Assembly (NCBI RefSeq): GCF_905220975.1
Contig: NZ_CAJNBK010000004.1
Span: 248,001-312,000, forward strand
DNA: 64,000 nt
DNA from: Paraburkholderia haematera
GTDB taxonomy: Bacteria; Pseudomonadota; Gammaproteobacteria; Burkholderiales; Burkholderiaceae
Direction of reading: 5' to 3'
In this document: piece after piece, positions 37,732 through 46,130 of the stretch
Layout: each line of letters opens with the position of its first letter
Numbering within the stretch: the first letter of the stretch is position 1
Translations under genes and position numbers: made by a program
The notes under the pieces: model-generated
What the model saw: only the letters and a program-made list of their open reading frames with translations
What the model was told of the DNA's origin: nothing
Databases searched by the model: none

Positions 37732-38672
37732 GATGGCGCTCCGAAGTTGTCTTCCGAATGGCTCATCAGGTAGATAAACACGTCTTCAAGGCCCGTGCTG
37801 ATGGGTTCGATGCGCAGCGCGGTGCCCGCGGTTGCCTGCCTGATCGCCGTTTCGAGCGCGGCATGATCGCGCCCGCTTACGTGCAGCGAGGAGCCGAATA
37901 CGACAGTCTGGTCGACGCCGGGTGTGGCACGGAGTTGTTCGGATAGCGTACTAAGACGCTCTCCATAGATCGACCATGTCGCGAGGTCTTGCGATTCGAT
38001 GATCTCGCTCGACGTACCGTTGGCGAGCAGCGTCCCGTAGGCGATATACCCAAGCTTGTGGCAGCGCTCCGCTTCGTCCATGTAGTGCGTGCTGACGAGC
38101 ACCGATATGCCGCGCGCGGCGAGCCGGTGCAATTCCTCCCAGAAGTCGCGCCGTGCGGTCGGATCGACGCCCGCGGTGGGTTCATCCAGCAGCAAGAGTT
38201 TCGGTTCGTGCAGCATGCACGCGGCGAGCGCCAGCCGCTGCTTCCAGCCGCCCGATAGCGAACCCGTCAGCTGGTTGGCGCGCGTTTGCAGTCCGAGCGA
38301 TTCCAGCGCGCGGTCCACGGCTTCGCGCCGATTGCGCATCTGATAAACGCGTGCGACGAAGTCGAGATTCTCGCGAATGCTCAGGTCTTCCCAATAGGAA
38401 AAGCGCTGGGTCATGTATCCGACATTGCGCTTGATCTGCTCGCTCTCGCGCAAGATGTCGTACCCGAGGCAGGTGCCGGTTCCCGAATCGGGGGTGAGCA
38501 AACCGCACATAAGCCGGATCGACGTGGTCTTGCCGCTGCCGTTCGGTCCCAGGAAGCCGAAAATTTCCCCGTGCCCGACCTGCAACGAGACGTTGTTGAC
38601 GACATGCTTATCGCCGAAGCGCTTGTTCAGATCATGGACGTCGATGACGTATTGCTGTGTGTCGGCGCTCAT
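37728..38672 (-). CDS. ABC exporter ATPase (YbhF-like, single domain)
   Basis: A 314-residue ATPase. Walker A is GPNGSGKTTSIR, the signature LSGGWKQRLALAACML, and Walker B LLLLDEPTAGVDP, with H-loop VSTHYMDEAERC, all typical of DrrA/YbhF exporters. YbhF itself carries two such domains. This protein has one. I start it at the ATG at 38672, which overlaps the adaptor stop (ATGA). The frame stays open far upstream, but that part is antisense-like shadow of the adaptor gene. It powers the permease encoded next. Confidence 0.92.
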   Translation of the reverse strand: MSADTQQYVIDVHDLNKRFGDKHVVNNVSLQVGHGEIFGFLGPNGSGKTTSIRLMCGLLTPDSGTGTCLGYDILRESEQIKRNVGYMTQRFSYWEDLSIRENLDFVARVYQMRNRREAVDRALESLGLQTRANQLTGSLSGGWKQRLALAACMLHEPKLLLLDEPTAGVDPTARRDFWEELHRLAARGISVLVSTHYMDEAERCHKLGYIAYGTLLANGTSSEIIESQDLATWSIYGERLSTLSEQLRATPGVDQTVVFGSSLHVSGRDHAALETAIRQATAGTALRIEPISTGLEDVFIYLMSHSEDNFGAPS

Positions 38673-39625
38673 TGCAGCACCACCGAGACGGGTTGGCCCG
38701 GATGAAGTTTTGTTGCATCCGCGCTGGACGGGTGGGCTTCGACCATGAAAACGAGCTTGGCGCGGCTTTCGTTGCTGTAGATGACAGGCGGCGTGTATTC
38801 CGCCTCGCTCGACACGTAGGTGATCCTGGCGGGGATGTCGGCGGCGCACCCGTCGCAGTGGATCGCCACGCGACGATCGGGCGTCAACTGGCCGACGATC
38901 GTTTCCGGAACGAAGAAACGCACCTTGATATTCTGCGGCGGCAAAAGCTGCACGATCGGGCTGCCCGCCGGCACCCATTCGCCCTCGCGATAAAGCGTGT
39001 CGTAGACAAGGCCCGCTGCCGGGGCGGCGACACGCTTCTGATCGAGCTTCCATTGCGCCTGCGCAACGGCCGCATCCGCTGCTGCCACCTGAGCCTGCTG
39101 TTGGACAATCTGCTGCGAGCGCGCGGGCAGGCGAGCCACGTTGACCTGACTGGTAAGTTCGCGGACTTGTGCCGCGGTGGAGTCGGCGTTGGCTCGTGAA
39201 TCGTCGAGCTGTGCCTTTGCAATGCCGCCGGCGCTGTACTGGGCTTGATCCCGCGTGAGTTGCAGCGATGCCTTGCGGGCGTTGGCGATGGCTTCGGCGA
39301 GCTGGGCACGGTTGACGTCGACCTCGGGTACGCGTTTGCCCGTCTGGATATCCGCAAGTTGCGCGCGGGCGGCTGCGAGTTGCTGCTGGGCCTGCGCCAG
39401 TGCATGGGTTTCGTCGTCCGATTCGAGTGCGAACAACGAGGCGCTCGCACCCACCGTTTGTCCCCGTGCGACTGACAATTGGCTCAGCTTGCCGGCTTGC
39501 GACGAGCCGAGATAGACAAACTCGCCCTCGACATAACCCTGGTAGGTGCCGGCGTCGTTGTGTGAGCAGGCCGGCAGCAAGGCGGCCAGCAGCACAAAAA
39601 GTACGGCGCGGGGAAATCGGTTCAT
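38669..39625 (-). CDS. ABC exporter membrane-fusion lipoprotein (YbhG-like)
   Basis: A 318-residue adaptor with lipobox LLPACSHN. The lipoyl half VYLGSSQAGKLSQLSVARGQTVGAS, a long Ala/Gln-rich coiled coil, and AAPAAGLVYDTLYREGEWVPAGSPI match YbhG, including its YxxGEWVxAGxP element. It is the first gene of the minus-strand operon adaptor-ATPase-permease-OMF and is divergent from the CecR-like regulator gene, as in E. coli, where CecR controls ybhGFSR. Such pumps export toxic compounds. The substrate here is unknown. Confidence 0.9.
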   Translation of the reverse strand: MNRFPRAVLFVLLAALLPACSHNDAGTYQGYVEGEFVYLGSSQAGKLSQLSVARGQTVGASASLFALESDDETHALAQAQQQLAAARAQLADIQTGKRVPEVDVNRAQLAEAIANARKASLQLTRDQAQYSAGGIAKAQLDDSRANADSTAAQVRELTSQVNVARLPARSQQIVQQQAQVAAADAAVAQAQWKLDQKRVAAPAAGLVYDTLYREGEWVPAGSPIVQLLPPQNIKVRFFVPETIVGQLTPDRRVAIHCDGCAADIPARITYVSSEAEYTPPVIYSNESRAKLVFMVEAHPSSADATKLHPGQPVSVVLQ

Positions 39626-39961
39626 GATGGGCTCCGCAACGAATCGCGACCATCGGACCGTCCGCGCAACCGCGCTTGCGCAGCGCCGGACAGATTCGCG
39701 ACGGGAAAGAATGTATTTAGTGAGTATTCCATAATTTATAGCTTTTAATAGGGCACTCAGGGCGCGTGGCAGCTTTGCTCAACACGGCCGCAAGGGTTTT
39801 CCCGCAGGCATCCGTGCCCTGCGCGCGGGCGATTCAGGCTTTTCCGCAGCGCAATGGTTTGCAGTGGAACCCATTCGCGGACCGCGCCAGATGAAGTAGA
39901 ATGGATAGTATGTGAATTTGAATTCAAATTCAAACTGTTTTTGCGAGCCTGCTCTTCAACC
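39626..39961. other. Divergent control region of the Ybh-type pump and its regulator
   Basis: This 336-base region holds the palindrome at 39914-39931 and an AT-rich stretch near 39715-39745 that may be the pump promoter. No gene is supported in it. Confidence 0.5.
39914..39931. promoter_or_regulatory. 18-bp palindromic operator before the CecR-like gene
   Basis: GAATTTGAATTCAAATTC is a perfect palindrome 30 bases before the CecR-like start and about 290 bases from the divergent pump operon. It is AT-rich against a GC-rich background. The likely ligand is the adjacent TetR-type regulator. Confidence 0.65.
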
Positions 39962-40702
39962 ATGCCCACCCCCACGAAAAAGACAGCCACGGCGCGGCCC
40001 AAACCGTCCAGGCAGCCGGAACCGCCCAGGCAGCCCACGGCGCCAAAACGGGCCTCGCGCCCTGACGGCGCGGCGACACGCCAGCTTCTGCTCGAAACAG
40101 CGGGGCAGTTGTTCGCCGAGCGTGGTTTCGCGGATGCCACCAGCAAGGAAATCTGTGAGCGCGCCGGCACGCCGATGGCGTCGGTCAACTATCACTTCGG
40201 CAGCAGGGAAGCGCTGTATGAGGCCGCACTGATCGAAGCGCACCGGCAGGTCGTGGGCCTCGACGAACTGGCCGCGCTCGTCGCCAGCTTCGCCGACCCG
40301 AGGGAACGGCTTCGCGCGCTGCTCGGCCGTTTCGTCGGATTCTCAACGGACACCGGCACGCCTTGGGGCTTCATGCTGATGCTGCGCGAAGTGCTCTCTC
40401 CATCGAACGCTATTCCGGCGCTCATCGAGAAAGCCATACGGCCTAAAGCCGCATTTTTGCTGAAGACAATTGGCGAGGTGCTGGAATTGAACCCGTCAAC
40501 CCCGGTGGTGCAGCGGGCTTTGATGTTTAGCGTGCTGCCCTGCATCGTCATGATGGTCGCGCCAGTGCGAATGCAGGCTGCACTGCTGCCCGCGGTTGCG
40601 AAGGACAGGGAGGCGCTGGCGGAAGACTTTGTTCGCTTCGTGATGGCCGGGCTCGATGCAATTGCTTTGGCTCACCGCTCAGACGCGCAGGCGGACAACT
40701 GA
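39962..40702 (+). CDS. cecR: TetR-family regulator (CecR-like)
   Basis: A 246-residue repressor. A basic, Pro-rich leader precedes the DNA-binding domain ATRQLLLETAGQLFAERGFADATSKEICERAGTPMASVNYHFGSREALYEAAL (in pieces), with TPMASVNYHF as recognition helix. The C-terminal domain has the arrangement of CecR (DUF1956). CecR in E. coli represses the ybhGFSR pump genes and its own operon. Here it is divergent from a ybhGF-like operon, which supports the same job. The ATG at 39962 lacks a strong ribosome site. A longer open frame begins at 39854. Confidence 0.85.
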   Translation: MPTPTKKTATARPKPSRQPEPPRQPTAPKRASRPDGAATRQLLLETAGQLFAERGFADATSKEICERAGTPMASVNYHFGSREALYEAALIEAHRQVVGLDELAALVASFADPRERLRALLGRFVGFSTDTGTPWGFMLMLREVLSPSNAIPALIEKAIRPKAAFLLKTIGEVLELNPSTPVVQRALMFSVLPCIVMMVAPVRMQAALLPAVAKDREALAEDFVRFVMAGLDAIALAHRSDAQADN

Positions 40703-40864
40703 CGTGCCGGTTGAGACCGGCTGAGGAGAAACTGGAAACGTGGGTGCGAACCTTCGCTGATTCGGCGGGGGAACGCCCCTTGCAAAGCGCTTCGCAATCC
40801 TGGCGGCGATGCGTTTCGTATTGACGAGGCAAGATCCAATTCGGACTTTTTGGGAGACACCACC

Positions 40865-41683
40865 ATGCTCGTGACTCAGTATTTCGCGAAAGACCTGTTC
40901 AAAGGCAAAACCGTTTTCGTCACCGGGGGCGGCAGTGGCATCAATCTGGGTGTAGCAAAGAACTTCGCCGCACTCGGCGCCAACGTTGCCATTTGTGGAC
41001 GCACGCAGGAAAAGCTCGACGCGGCGGCTGCGGAGTTGCGGGTGTTCGGCACGAAGATCTGTGCCGTCAGCGCGGACGTGCGCGACAGTGCGGCACTCGA
41101 AGCTGCGTTCGAGAAATCCCGAGCGGAATTGGGCGCCATGGACGTCCTGGTTTGCGGTGCCGCGGGCAACTTTCTTGCGCGCGCCGAAAAACTCTCCGCG
41201 AACGGATTCAAGGCCGTGGTCGACATCGATCTGATTGGATCCTTCAATGCCACTCGCGGTGCATTCGAGCAACTCAAGGAAACGAGAGGAACGATCCTGT
41301 ACGTGTCGGCCGGCATGGCATACATGCCGCACGCTTTTCAGGTCCATGTGGGCGCCGCCAAGGCGGGCATCGACATGATGATGAAGAACATCGCTCTGGA
41401 ATGGGGGCAATACGGCATCCGGGCTAACAGCATTGTGCCCGGCCCCATCGAGGGCACCGAGGGCATGAAGCGTTTGCCGAAGCAGGACGAATTCGTCAAG
41501 GCCATTCCGCTGCAACGCATGGGATCGGTGGATGATATCGGCCAGGTCGCGGCATTTCTCGCTTCGCCGCTCGCGGCTTACATCTCCGGCTGCGTGGTGG
41601 TGTGCGACGGTGGCCAGAACCTGCTCGGTTCGGCGCTGTTCAATATGGGCGCCGAGCAGATGTTGCGCGGCCAGGAAGGGTGA
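40865..41683 (+). CDS. 2,4-dienoyl-CoA reductase-like SDR
   Basis: A 272-residue SDR. The cofactor motif is VTGGGSGINLGVAKNFA, with a following Arg (CGRTQEK) that suggests NADPH. The active-site region reads YVSAGMAYMPHAFQVHVGAAKAGIDMM: the Lys is in place, but His stands where classical SDRs have Tyr, exactly as in peroxisomal-type 2,4-dienoyl-CoA reductases (QVHAGSAKAAVD). The motif EWGQYGIRANSIVPGPI also fits. It should reduce 2,4-dienoyl-CoA during breakdown of unsaturated fatty acids. GGGAGACACCACC precedes the ATG at 40865. The next gene follows after six bases. Confidence 0.82.
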   Translation: MLVTQYFAKDLFKGKTVFVTGGGSGINLGVAKNFAALGANVAICGRTQEKLDAAAAELRVFGTKICAVSADVRDSAALEAAFEKSRAELGAMDVLVCGAAGNFLARAEKLSANGFKAVVDIDLIGSFNATRGAFEQLKETRGTILYVSAGMAYMPHAFQVHVGAAKAGIDMMMKNIALEWGQYGIRANSIVPGPIEGTEGMKRLPKQDEFVKAIPLQRMGSVDDIGQVAAFLASPLAAYISGCVVVCDGGQNLLGSALFNMGAEQMLRGQEG

Positions 41684-41689
41684 GCGCTC

Positions 41690-42502
41690 ATGGACTTCAA
41701 AACGATTGACGTCGACGTCGCCGATGGCATCGCCACGCTCCAATTGAATCAGCCGGAACAGGCCAACGCCATGGGCGAGCAGATGTGGCTGGATATCCGG
41801 GATGCCTTCCACTGGGTGGACGAGACGCCGGAGATTCGGGTGGCCGTCATCAGCGGTCGAGGCAAACACTTTTCGTCCGGCATCGATCTTGCCATGCTCG
41901 CAGGCATGAAGAATGAGATGCAGGATGAGTGTGACGGTCGTGCGCGAGAGAAGCTGCGCCGCCGGATTCTCGATCTGCAGGACACGCTGACCAGCATCGA
42001 GCGTTGCCGCAAGCCGGTGCTCGCGGCTATCCACGGCGCGTGTATCGGTGGCGCCGTCGACCTGATTACCTGCTGCGACATGCGTTATGCGTCGGCCGAT
42101 GCCTACTTCTCGATCAGGGAGATCGACGTGGGCATGACCGCCGACGTGGGCACACTGCAGCGGCTACCCAAGCTGGTGCCGGACGGCATTGTTCGCGAAC
42201 TCGCTTATACCGGCCGCCGGCTCGACGCTGCCGAGGCGAAGCAGATTGGTCTCGTGAATCGCGTCTATGATTCGCCCGACGATCTGCAACGAGGAGTGAG
42301 AGAGATCGCCGCCGCCATTGCCGCCAAGTCGCCACTGTCGATTCGCGGCATCAAGGAAATGGTGCTCTACTCGCGCGATCATTCCGTGGCTGATGGCCTG
42401 AACTACATCGCCACCTGGAACGCGGCCATGCTCCTATCGCAAGATTTGACCGAGGCCATGACAGCGGCACGGGAGAAGCGGTTGGGCAAGTTCAGGGATT
42501 AG
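41690..42502 (+). CDS. Delta(3,5)-delta(2,4)-dienoyl-CoA isomerase-like (ECH1-like)
   Basis: A 270-residue crotonase. The oxyanion hole is formed by FSSGIDL and HGACIGGAVDL. The segment SIREIDVGMTADVGTLQRLPK carries both acidic residues (Glu of REIDVG and Asp of ADVGTL) that act in ECH1-type dienoyl-CoA isomerases, whereas ordinary enoyl-CoA hydratases differ there. It shifts double bases of odd-position unsaturated acyl-CoAs so that the reductase encoded just before it can act. The two genes are six bases apart and form a sensible pair. The end overlaps the next, converging gene by 11 bases. Confidence 0.85.
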   Translation: MDFKTIDVDVADGIATLQLNQPEQANAMGEQMWLDIRDAFHWVDETPEIRVAVISGRGKHFSSGIDLAMLAGMKNEMQDECDGRAREKLRRRILDLQDTLTSIERCRKPVLAAIHGACIGGAVDLITCCDMRYASADAYFSIREIDVGMTADVGTLQRLPKLVPDGIVRELAYTGRRLDAAEAKQIGLVNRVYDSPDDLQRGVREIAAAIAAKSPLSIRGIKEMVLYSRDHSVADGLNYIATWNAAMLLSQDLTEAMTAAREKRLGKFRD

Positions 42503-43538
42503 AGCGCGCAAGCTGTCCTGACGGAGACGCTGCGGCCCGCATCTGAGCCAGCAGCGCGTCTCCTGGCCATGATGGCCGCGCGTCGCTTCGCTCGGCTTCC
42601 CGTACGAGCTCACATAGCCTTTCGTTCACCGGCGCTGTGCGCCCGAGGCGTTGGGCGAGGCGCACGACTTCGCCATTGATCCAGTCGATTTCCGTCGTGC
42701 GTCCCGCAGCCAGATCGTCGGACATCGACGAGCGCGCGAGCGGATCGATCGTCAGCATCGCGCGGCCCAGCCGCTCAAATAATGCATCGGGCACGCTGAG
42801 AACACGCGGTATCCAGGTGGCCGGAAGCGGCGTCACTCTGGCCGGCCGGATGTTGGCCTGTTTCAGAAGCCCGAGCGCTTCCTTCTGTGCCATGCCAAGG
42901 CAGATCCGGTAGGCACGTTGCGAGAGTTCCTCCTTCAAAGGCCGGTTGGAGAGCGCGTTGATTGCATTGTTGAGATTGAGCAGCAGCTTGGCCCACTGTA
43001 CCGGCAACATGTCGGCGTGCTGGATCAGCGGCAGCCCCGCTTTCCTGAACGCTTCGACGAACGGCTGCAAGGCCGGCGCCTGCCGGATTTCCAGCTCGCC
43101 CGCCGACCCCTGATGAAATGCACCGGGGCCGCGTTCGACGACATTGAACGGCACCATGCCCTCCAGCACCGTGTTATGCGGCAGCGCGGCGCGCAGTATG
43201 TCCGCATTGCCGACACCGTTCTGGAAACTCACGACGACCGCGCCGGGGCGCAGCACATTCGCCAGCTCCGCCGCGGCCGTGGGTGTCGCGGCAGACTTGA
43301 CGGTCACCAGAACGAGATCGGCGGCGGCGGCCTTTGCCGCGTCCGTCGACACGTCTGTCCGCTCCGGTGGCACATACCAGCGGCTATCGTCGTGCTTCGA
43401 GAGCGTGATGCCTTGACTGCGCAACTGGTCGGCGATGCGAGCGCGTCCAATAAAACTGACCTCGCTGCCCCCGGCAAGAAGCCGTCCGCCGACATAGCAG
43501 CCAATGGACCCGGCGCCGTAGATACAGATTTTTGCCAT
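42492..43538 (-). CDS. 2-dehydropantoate 2-reductase-like protein (PanE/ApbA)
   Basis: A 348-residue NADPH-dependent reductase. The Rossmann motif is ICIYGAGSIGCYVGGRL, the catalytic Lys lies in LPVQWAKLLLNLNNAINAL, and the C-terminal domain contains RTTEIDWINGEVVRLAQRLG. These are all PanE-type elements. True PanE makes pantoate for coenzyme A, but longer members like this one often act on other 2-keto acids in catabolic clusters. The start at 43538 begins the Rossmann fold. The gene upstream on the same strand is a class II aldolase, possibly in one operon. Confidence 0.85.
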   Translation of the reverse strand: MAKICIYGAGSIGCYVGGRLLAGGSEVSFIGRARIADQLRSQGITLSKHDDSRWYVPPERTDVSTDAAKAAAADLVLVTVKSAATPTAAAELANVLRPGAVVVSFQNGVGNADILRAALPHNTVLEGMVPFNVVERGPGAFHQGSAGELEIRQAPALQPFVEAFRKAGLPLIQHADMLPVQWAKLLLNLNNAINALSNRPLKEELSQRAYRICLGMAQKEALGLLKQANIRPARVTPLPATWIPRVLSVPDALFERLGRAMLTIDPLARSSMSDDLAAGRTTEIDWINGEVVRLAQRLGRTAPVNERLCELVREAERSDARPSWPGDALLAQMRAAASPSGQLARSNP

Positions 43539-43662
43539 ACAGTTTCTCAAGTGACCTACTCAATGACCGCTGCGATGCGTTGAATCGGCGAACGCGCTCG
43601 ACGATGCTTACGCCACTCGCTCACTCCGCGCAACGCATCGCGCACTGTGCGAACGGATAGCG

Positions 43663-44430
43663 CTATTCGGCGTAGCCGGGGTTGCGGCGGTCGAGTCGGC
43701 GGAGCAGGCCGGGCCACGCCAACGCCCCCGGCGTGACACCCCGCGTCGCCATCCGGATCTGGTCCTTGATGCCGTCGAGAATCGGCTGTGCGACGGGAAT
43801 CAACTTGCCGCCGCCGGCCTGCGCACGCACCTGAATCATGCAGGCCGCTTCAAAGAAATACATGGCGACGAAGGCGTCCGCGGGCGCCGCGCCGACCGTC
43901 AGCAGACCGTGGTTGCGCAGCATCAGGTAAGTGTTGCTTCCAAGGTCCTGAACGAGGCGAGGCTTCTCGGCTTCATTGAGCGCGATGCCCTCGTAGTCGT
44001 GATAGCCGAGCGACGCCAGCACGCCGAGCGACTGTTGGGAGAGCGGCAGCAACCCTCCCTCCTGCGCCGACACGGCAACGCCATTGACCGAGTGAGTGTG
44101 CATCACGCAAAACGCGTCTTCGCGTGCCGTATGCACGGCGCTATGGATCGTGAAACCCGCCGGATTGACGTCATACGGCGATTCGGAAACCTTGCGGCCG
44201 TCGAGATCGATCTTGACCAGCGACGAAGCGCTGATCTCGTCGAACATCATGCCGTACGGGTTGATCAGGAAATGGTGCTCCGGGCCGGGCACGCGTGCCG
44301 AAATGTGGGTAAACACCAGGTCGTCCCACCCAAACAGTGCGGTGAGGCGGTACGCCGCTGCGAGATTGACTCGCGCTTCCCATTCGGCAGGCGATACGTC
44401 GTTCTTCAGACTGTCATGAGATAAAGCCAC
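43663..44430 (-). CDS. Class II aldolase/adducin-family protein
   Basis: A 255-residue metal-dependent aldolase-like protein. The zinc site is HTHSVNGVAVSA (HxH), a later histidine is in MLRNHGLLTVG, and the N-terminal DLVFTHISARVP is standard for fuculose-phosphate aldolase relatives. Members without a known sugar phosphate often act on keto acids or as decarboxylases. I start it with GTG at 44430 because AAGGAG lies eight bases before it. The TTG at 44457 is not preceded by a ribosome site. It may share a transcript with the PanE-like gene. Confidence 0.86.
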   Translation of the reverse strand: MALSHDSLKNDVSPAEWEARVNLAAAYRLTALFGWDDLVFTHISARVPGPEHHFLINPYGMMFDEISASSLVKIDLDGRKVSESPYDVNPAGFTIHSAVHTAREDAFCVMHTHSVNGVAVSAQEGGLLPLSQQSLGVLASLGYHDYEGIALNEAEKPRLVQDLGSNTYLMLRNHGLLTVGAAPADAFVAMYFFEAACMIQVRAQAGGGKLIPVAQPILDGIKDQIRMATRGVTPGALAWPGLLRRLDRRNPGYAE

Positions 44431-44620
44431 GTCGGCACTCCTTATTCGATGATTCAAGCAATGGAATTACCTGAGACAACGCCCTGCAGATCACGCCTGC
44501 GGTCTCTGCGGCGCAAAAGCGGCATCAAGGGCCACCGTCATGACGTTGTCGGATGCGAGTCCACATGATGTTCGCAAAGCCACATAAAATCTGTCCGATA
44601 CCCGACAGGTCGACGCGCCA

Positions 44621-45325
44621 ATGGAATCCAGTCTGCACCGCTACCGCTCACAACTCGAAACGACGCCGTGGTTTCGAGGCCTGCCTGTCGAGTTACGGGA
44701 CTATCTGATCGCCCACGCCAGTCTGCTCACGCTGGAAAAGGGCCAACTTCTGTATCGGCGTGGCGATCAATCTGACGGCCTGTACGCGGTGCTGGGCGGC
44801 GCGCTGGCTATCGGCACGGTCGGGGTGGACGGGAAAGAAGCCCTGCTCGCGGTGCTCGGACCGACCGCATGGGTGGGGGAAATCTCGTTGTTCGACAAGC
44901 TGCCGCGTCCGCATGACGCCACCGCAGTCAGCAGGACGCTTTTGCTGCACGTACCCGAGCCTGCGCTGCAAAGCCTGCTTGACGCAACGCCCGGCTATTG
45001 GCGCGACTTTGCGTTGCTGATGGCACAAAGACTTCGGGTTTCGTTCGAGACCTCCGAAGCGATGACGTTGTTGCCCGCGGCGCAGCGCGTGGCGAGCCGC
45101 CTGCTGCTGATCGCAGGAGGGTATGGCGGCCTTAACGCCACGCAGAGCAAAATCAGGCTCTCGCAAGACAGTCTCGCTTCAATGGTGTCCCTGTCGCGAC
45201 AGACCACGAATCAGTTGCTCAAGAGTCTCGAAAGCCAATGCATATTGAGCCTGAGGTTCGGGGAGATCGTCATTCTGGATTTCGACCGGCTGCGAGCGGC
45301 GAGTCTTGGCGACGCGAACCCGTGA
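44621..45325 (+). CDS. Crp/Fnr-family transcriptional regulator
   Basis: A 234-residue regulator. The cyclic-nucleotide-like beta barrel shows LLYRRGDQSDGLYAVLGGALAIG and WVGEISLFDKLPRPHDATA, followed by a dimer helix and a C-terminal winged helix (RLSQDSLASMVSLSRQTTNQLLKSLESQ). No N-terminal cysteine cluster is present, so it is not an Fnr-type iron-sulfur sensor. It is divergent from the aldolase and PanE-like genes, which it may regulate. Confidence 0.88.
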   Translation: MESSLHRYRSQLETTPWFRGLPVELRDYLIAHASLLTLEKGQLLYRRGDQSDGLYAVLGGALAIGTVGVDGKEALLAVLGPTAWVGEISLFDKLPRPHDATAVSRTLLLHVPEPALQSLLDATPGYWRDFALLMAQRLRVSFETSEAMTLLPAAQRVASRLLLIAGGYGGLNATQSKIRLSQDSLASMVSLSRQTTNQLLKSLESQCILSLRFGEIVILDFDRLRAASLGDANP

Positions 45326-45902
45326 GCGTGCTGCTTGCGCACTTGCCGTTGACCGTTCTCAATGCGCTCCGCCGGGACGAATATAAACGCCTGGCGTTTG
45401 CTATGGCCCGGTTCGTTGCCAAGTGCTACCGCATGCCATCTGTTTTATTTATCGGATCCGAATGACATGGTCCGTTTTCGGGGCGTGGGTTTATCGCCGG
45501 CATTTCTCGTTGATCCGCCAGGCCTCCCACCTGGATTAAGTTAAATAATATTAATTATCAATGGCTTAAGGTCAATGAAGTTTCATGTTGTGTCACCGCG
45601 GGAAGGTTGAGTTCGTGAAAACCCTTGCATGGAAAAACGAAGCTCAGCGCTTCCTTTTTGCGTTGTTCCGTCTGGACGGACCTATTTCTAAACCGTGGTA
45701 AGCCGACTATATTGACCCGGCGTACCCGTTTCGCGTCGAAGCTGGACAGAGATCAGACGCACCCGACTTTCCGCCTGCACCCGCAAAACGCGTGCGGACC
45801 TGCTTCATCCCGTAGAAGTGAGTTTCTGGATCCGCGCTTCGGATGCGAAATAGTCAATAGATAATGAAATTAGTAAAACTAACTAAAATGTAGTGAGAAT
45901 TT
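45326..45902. other. Gene-poor region before the gallate-like cluster
   Basis: A 577-base segment with an AT-rich patch at about 45535-45565 but no supported gene. It may hold promoters of the following decayed genes. Confidence 0.45.
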
Positions 45903-46058
45903 GTGGAGAAGAGCGGGAAAATCTCGCTGGCACTGTTGAGCGCCACTTTCGCGGCTGTCGGCGCTCAGGCACAGATCAACGGCTTGAACAGTTCGGACGG
46001 CGCATCCAGCAGCGCCACCCAGGCGATTGCCCGAGTGGGCATCCACACTCGCTTCTAA
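45903..46058 (+). pseudogene. Collapsed porin gene: signal peptide joined to the last beta strand
   Basis: A 51-residue frame begins GTG at 45903 with a signal peptide (KSGKISLALLSATFAAVGAQAQ), passes through a Ser-rich patch and ends AIARVGIHTRF then TAA. Gram-negative porins of Burkholderia begin with just such a signal and end in a last strand of the type RVGLRHRF with C-terminal Phe, which is the assembly signal. Everything between, about 300 residues, is gone. Porins are commonly neighbours of aromatic-acid transporter genes, as here. Confidence 0.72.
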
Positions 46059-46130
46059 ATAGACGCGGTTGTAGACGCGCACACGATCGTCGCGTTACGC
46101 CAGAGGCGGCAAGGCGACAGGAGAGAATCA

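Noticed and set aside
38673..39653. A long N-terminal extension of the YbhF-like ATPase
   Set aside because: The stretch overlaps the adaptor gene in another frame. The ATPase begins normally at the ATG at 38672.
45326..45902. Coding gene in the AT-richer gap
   Set aside because: The available frames lack ribosome sites and read as non-coding sequence.
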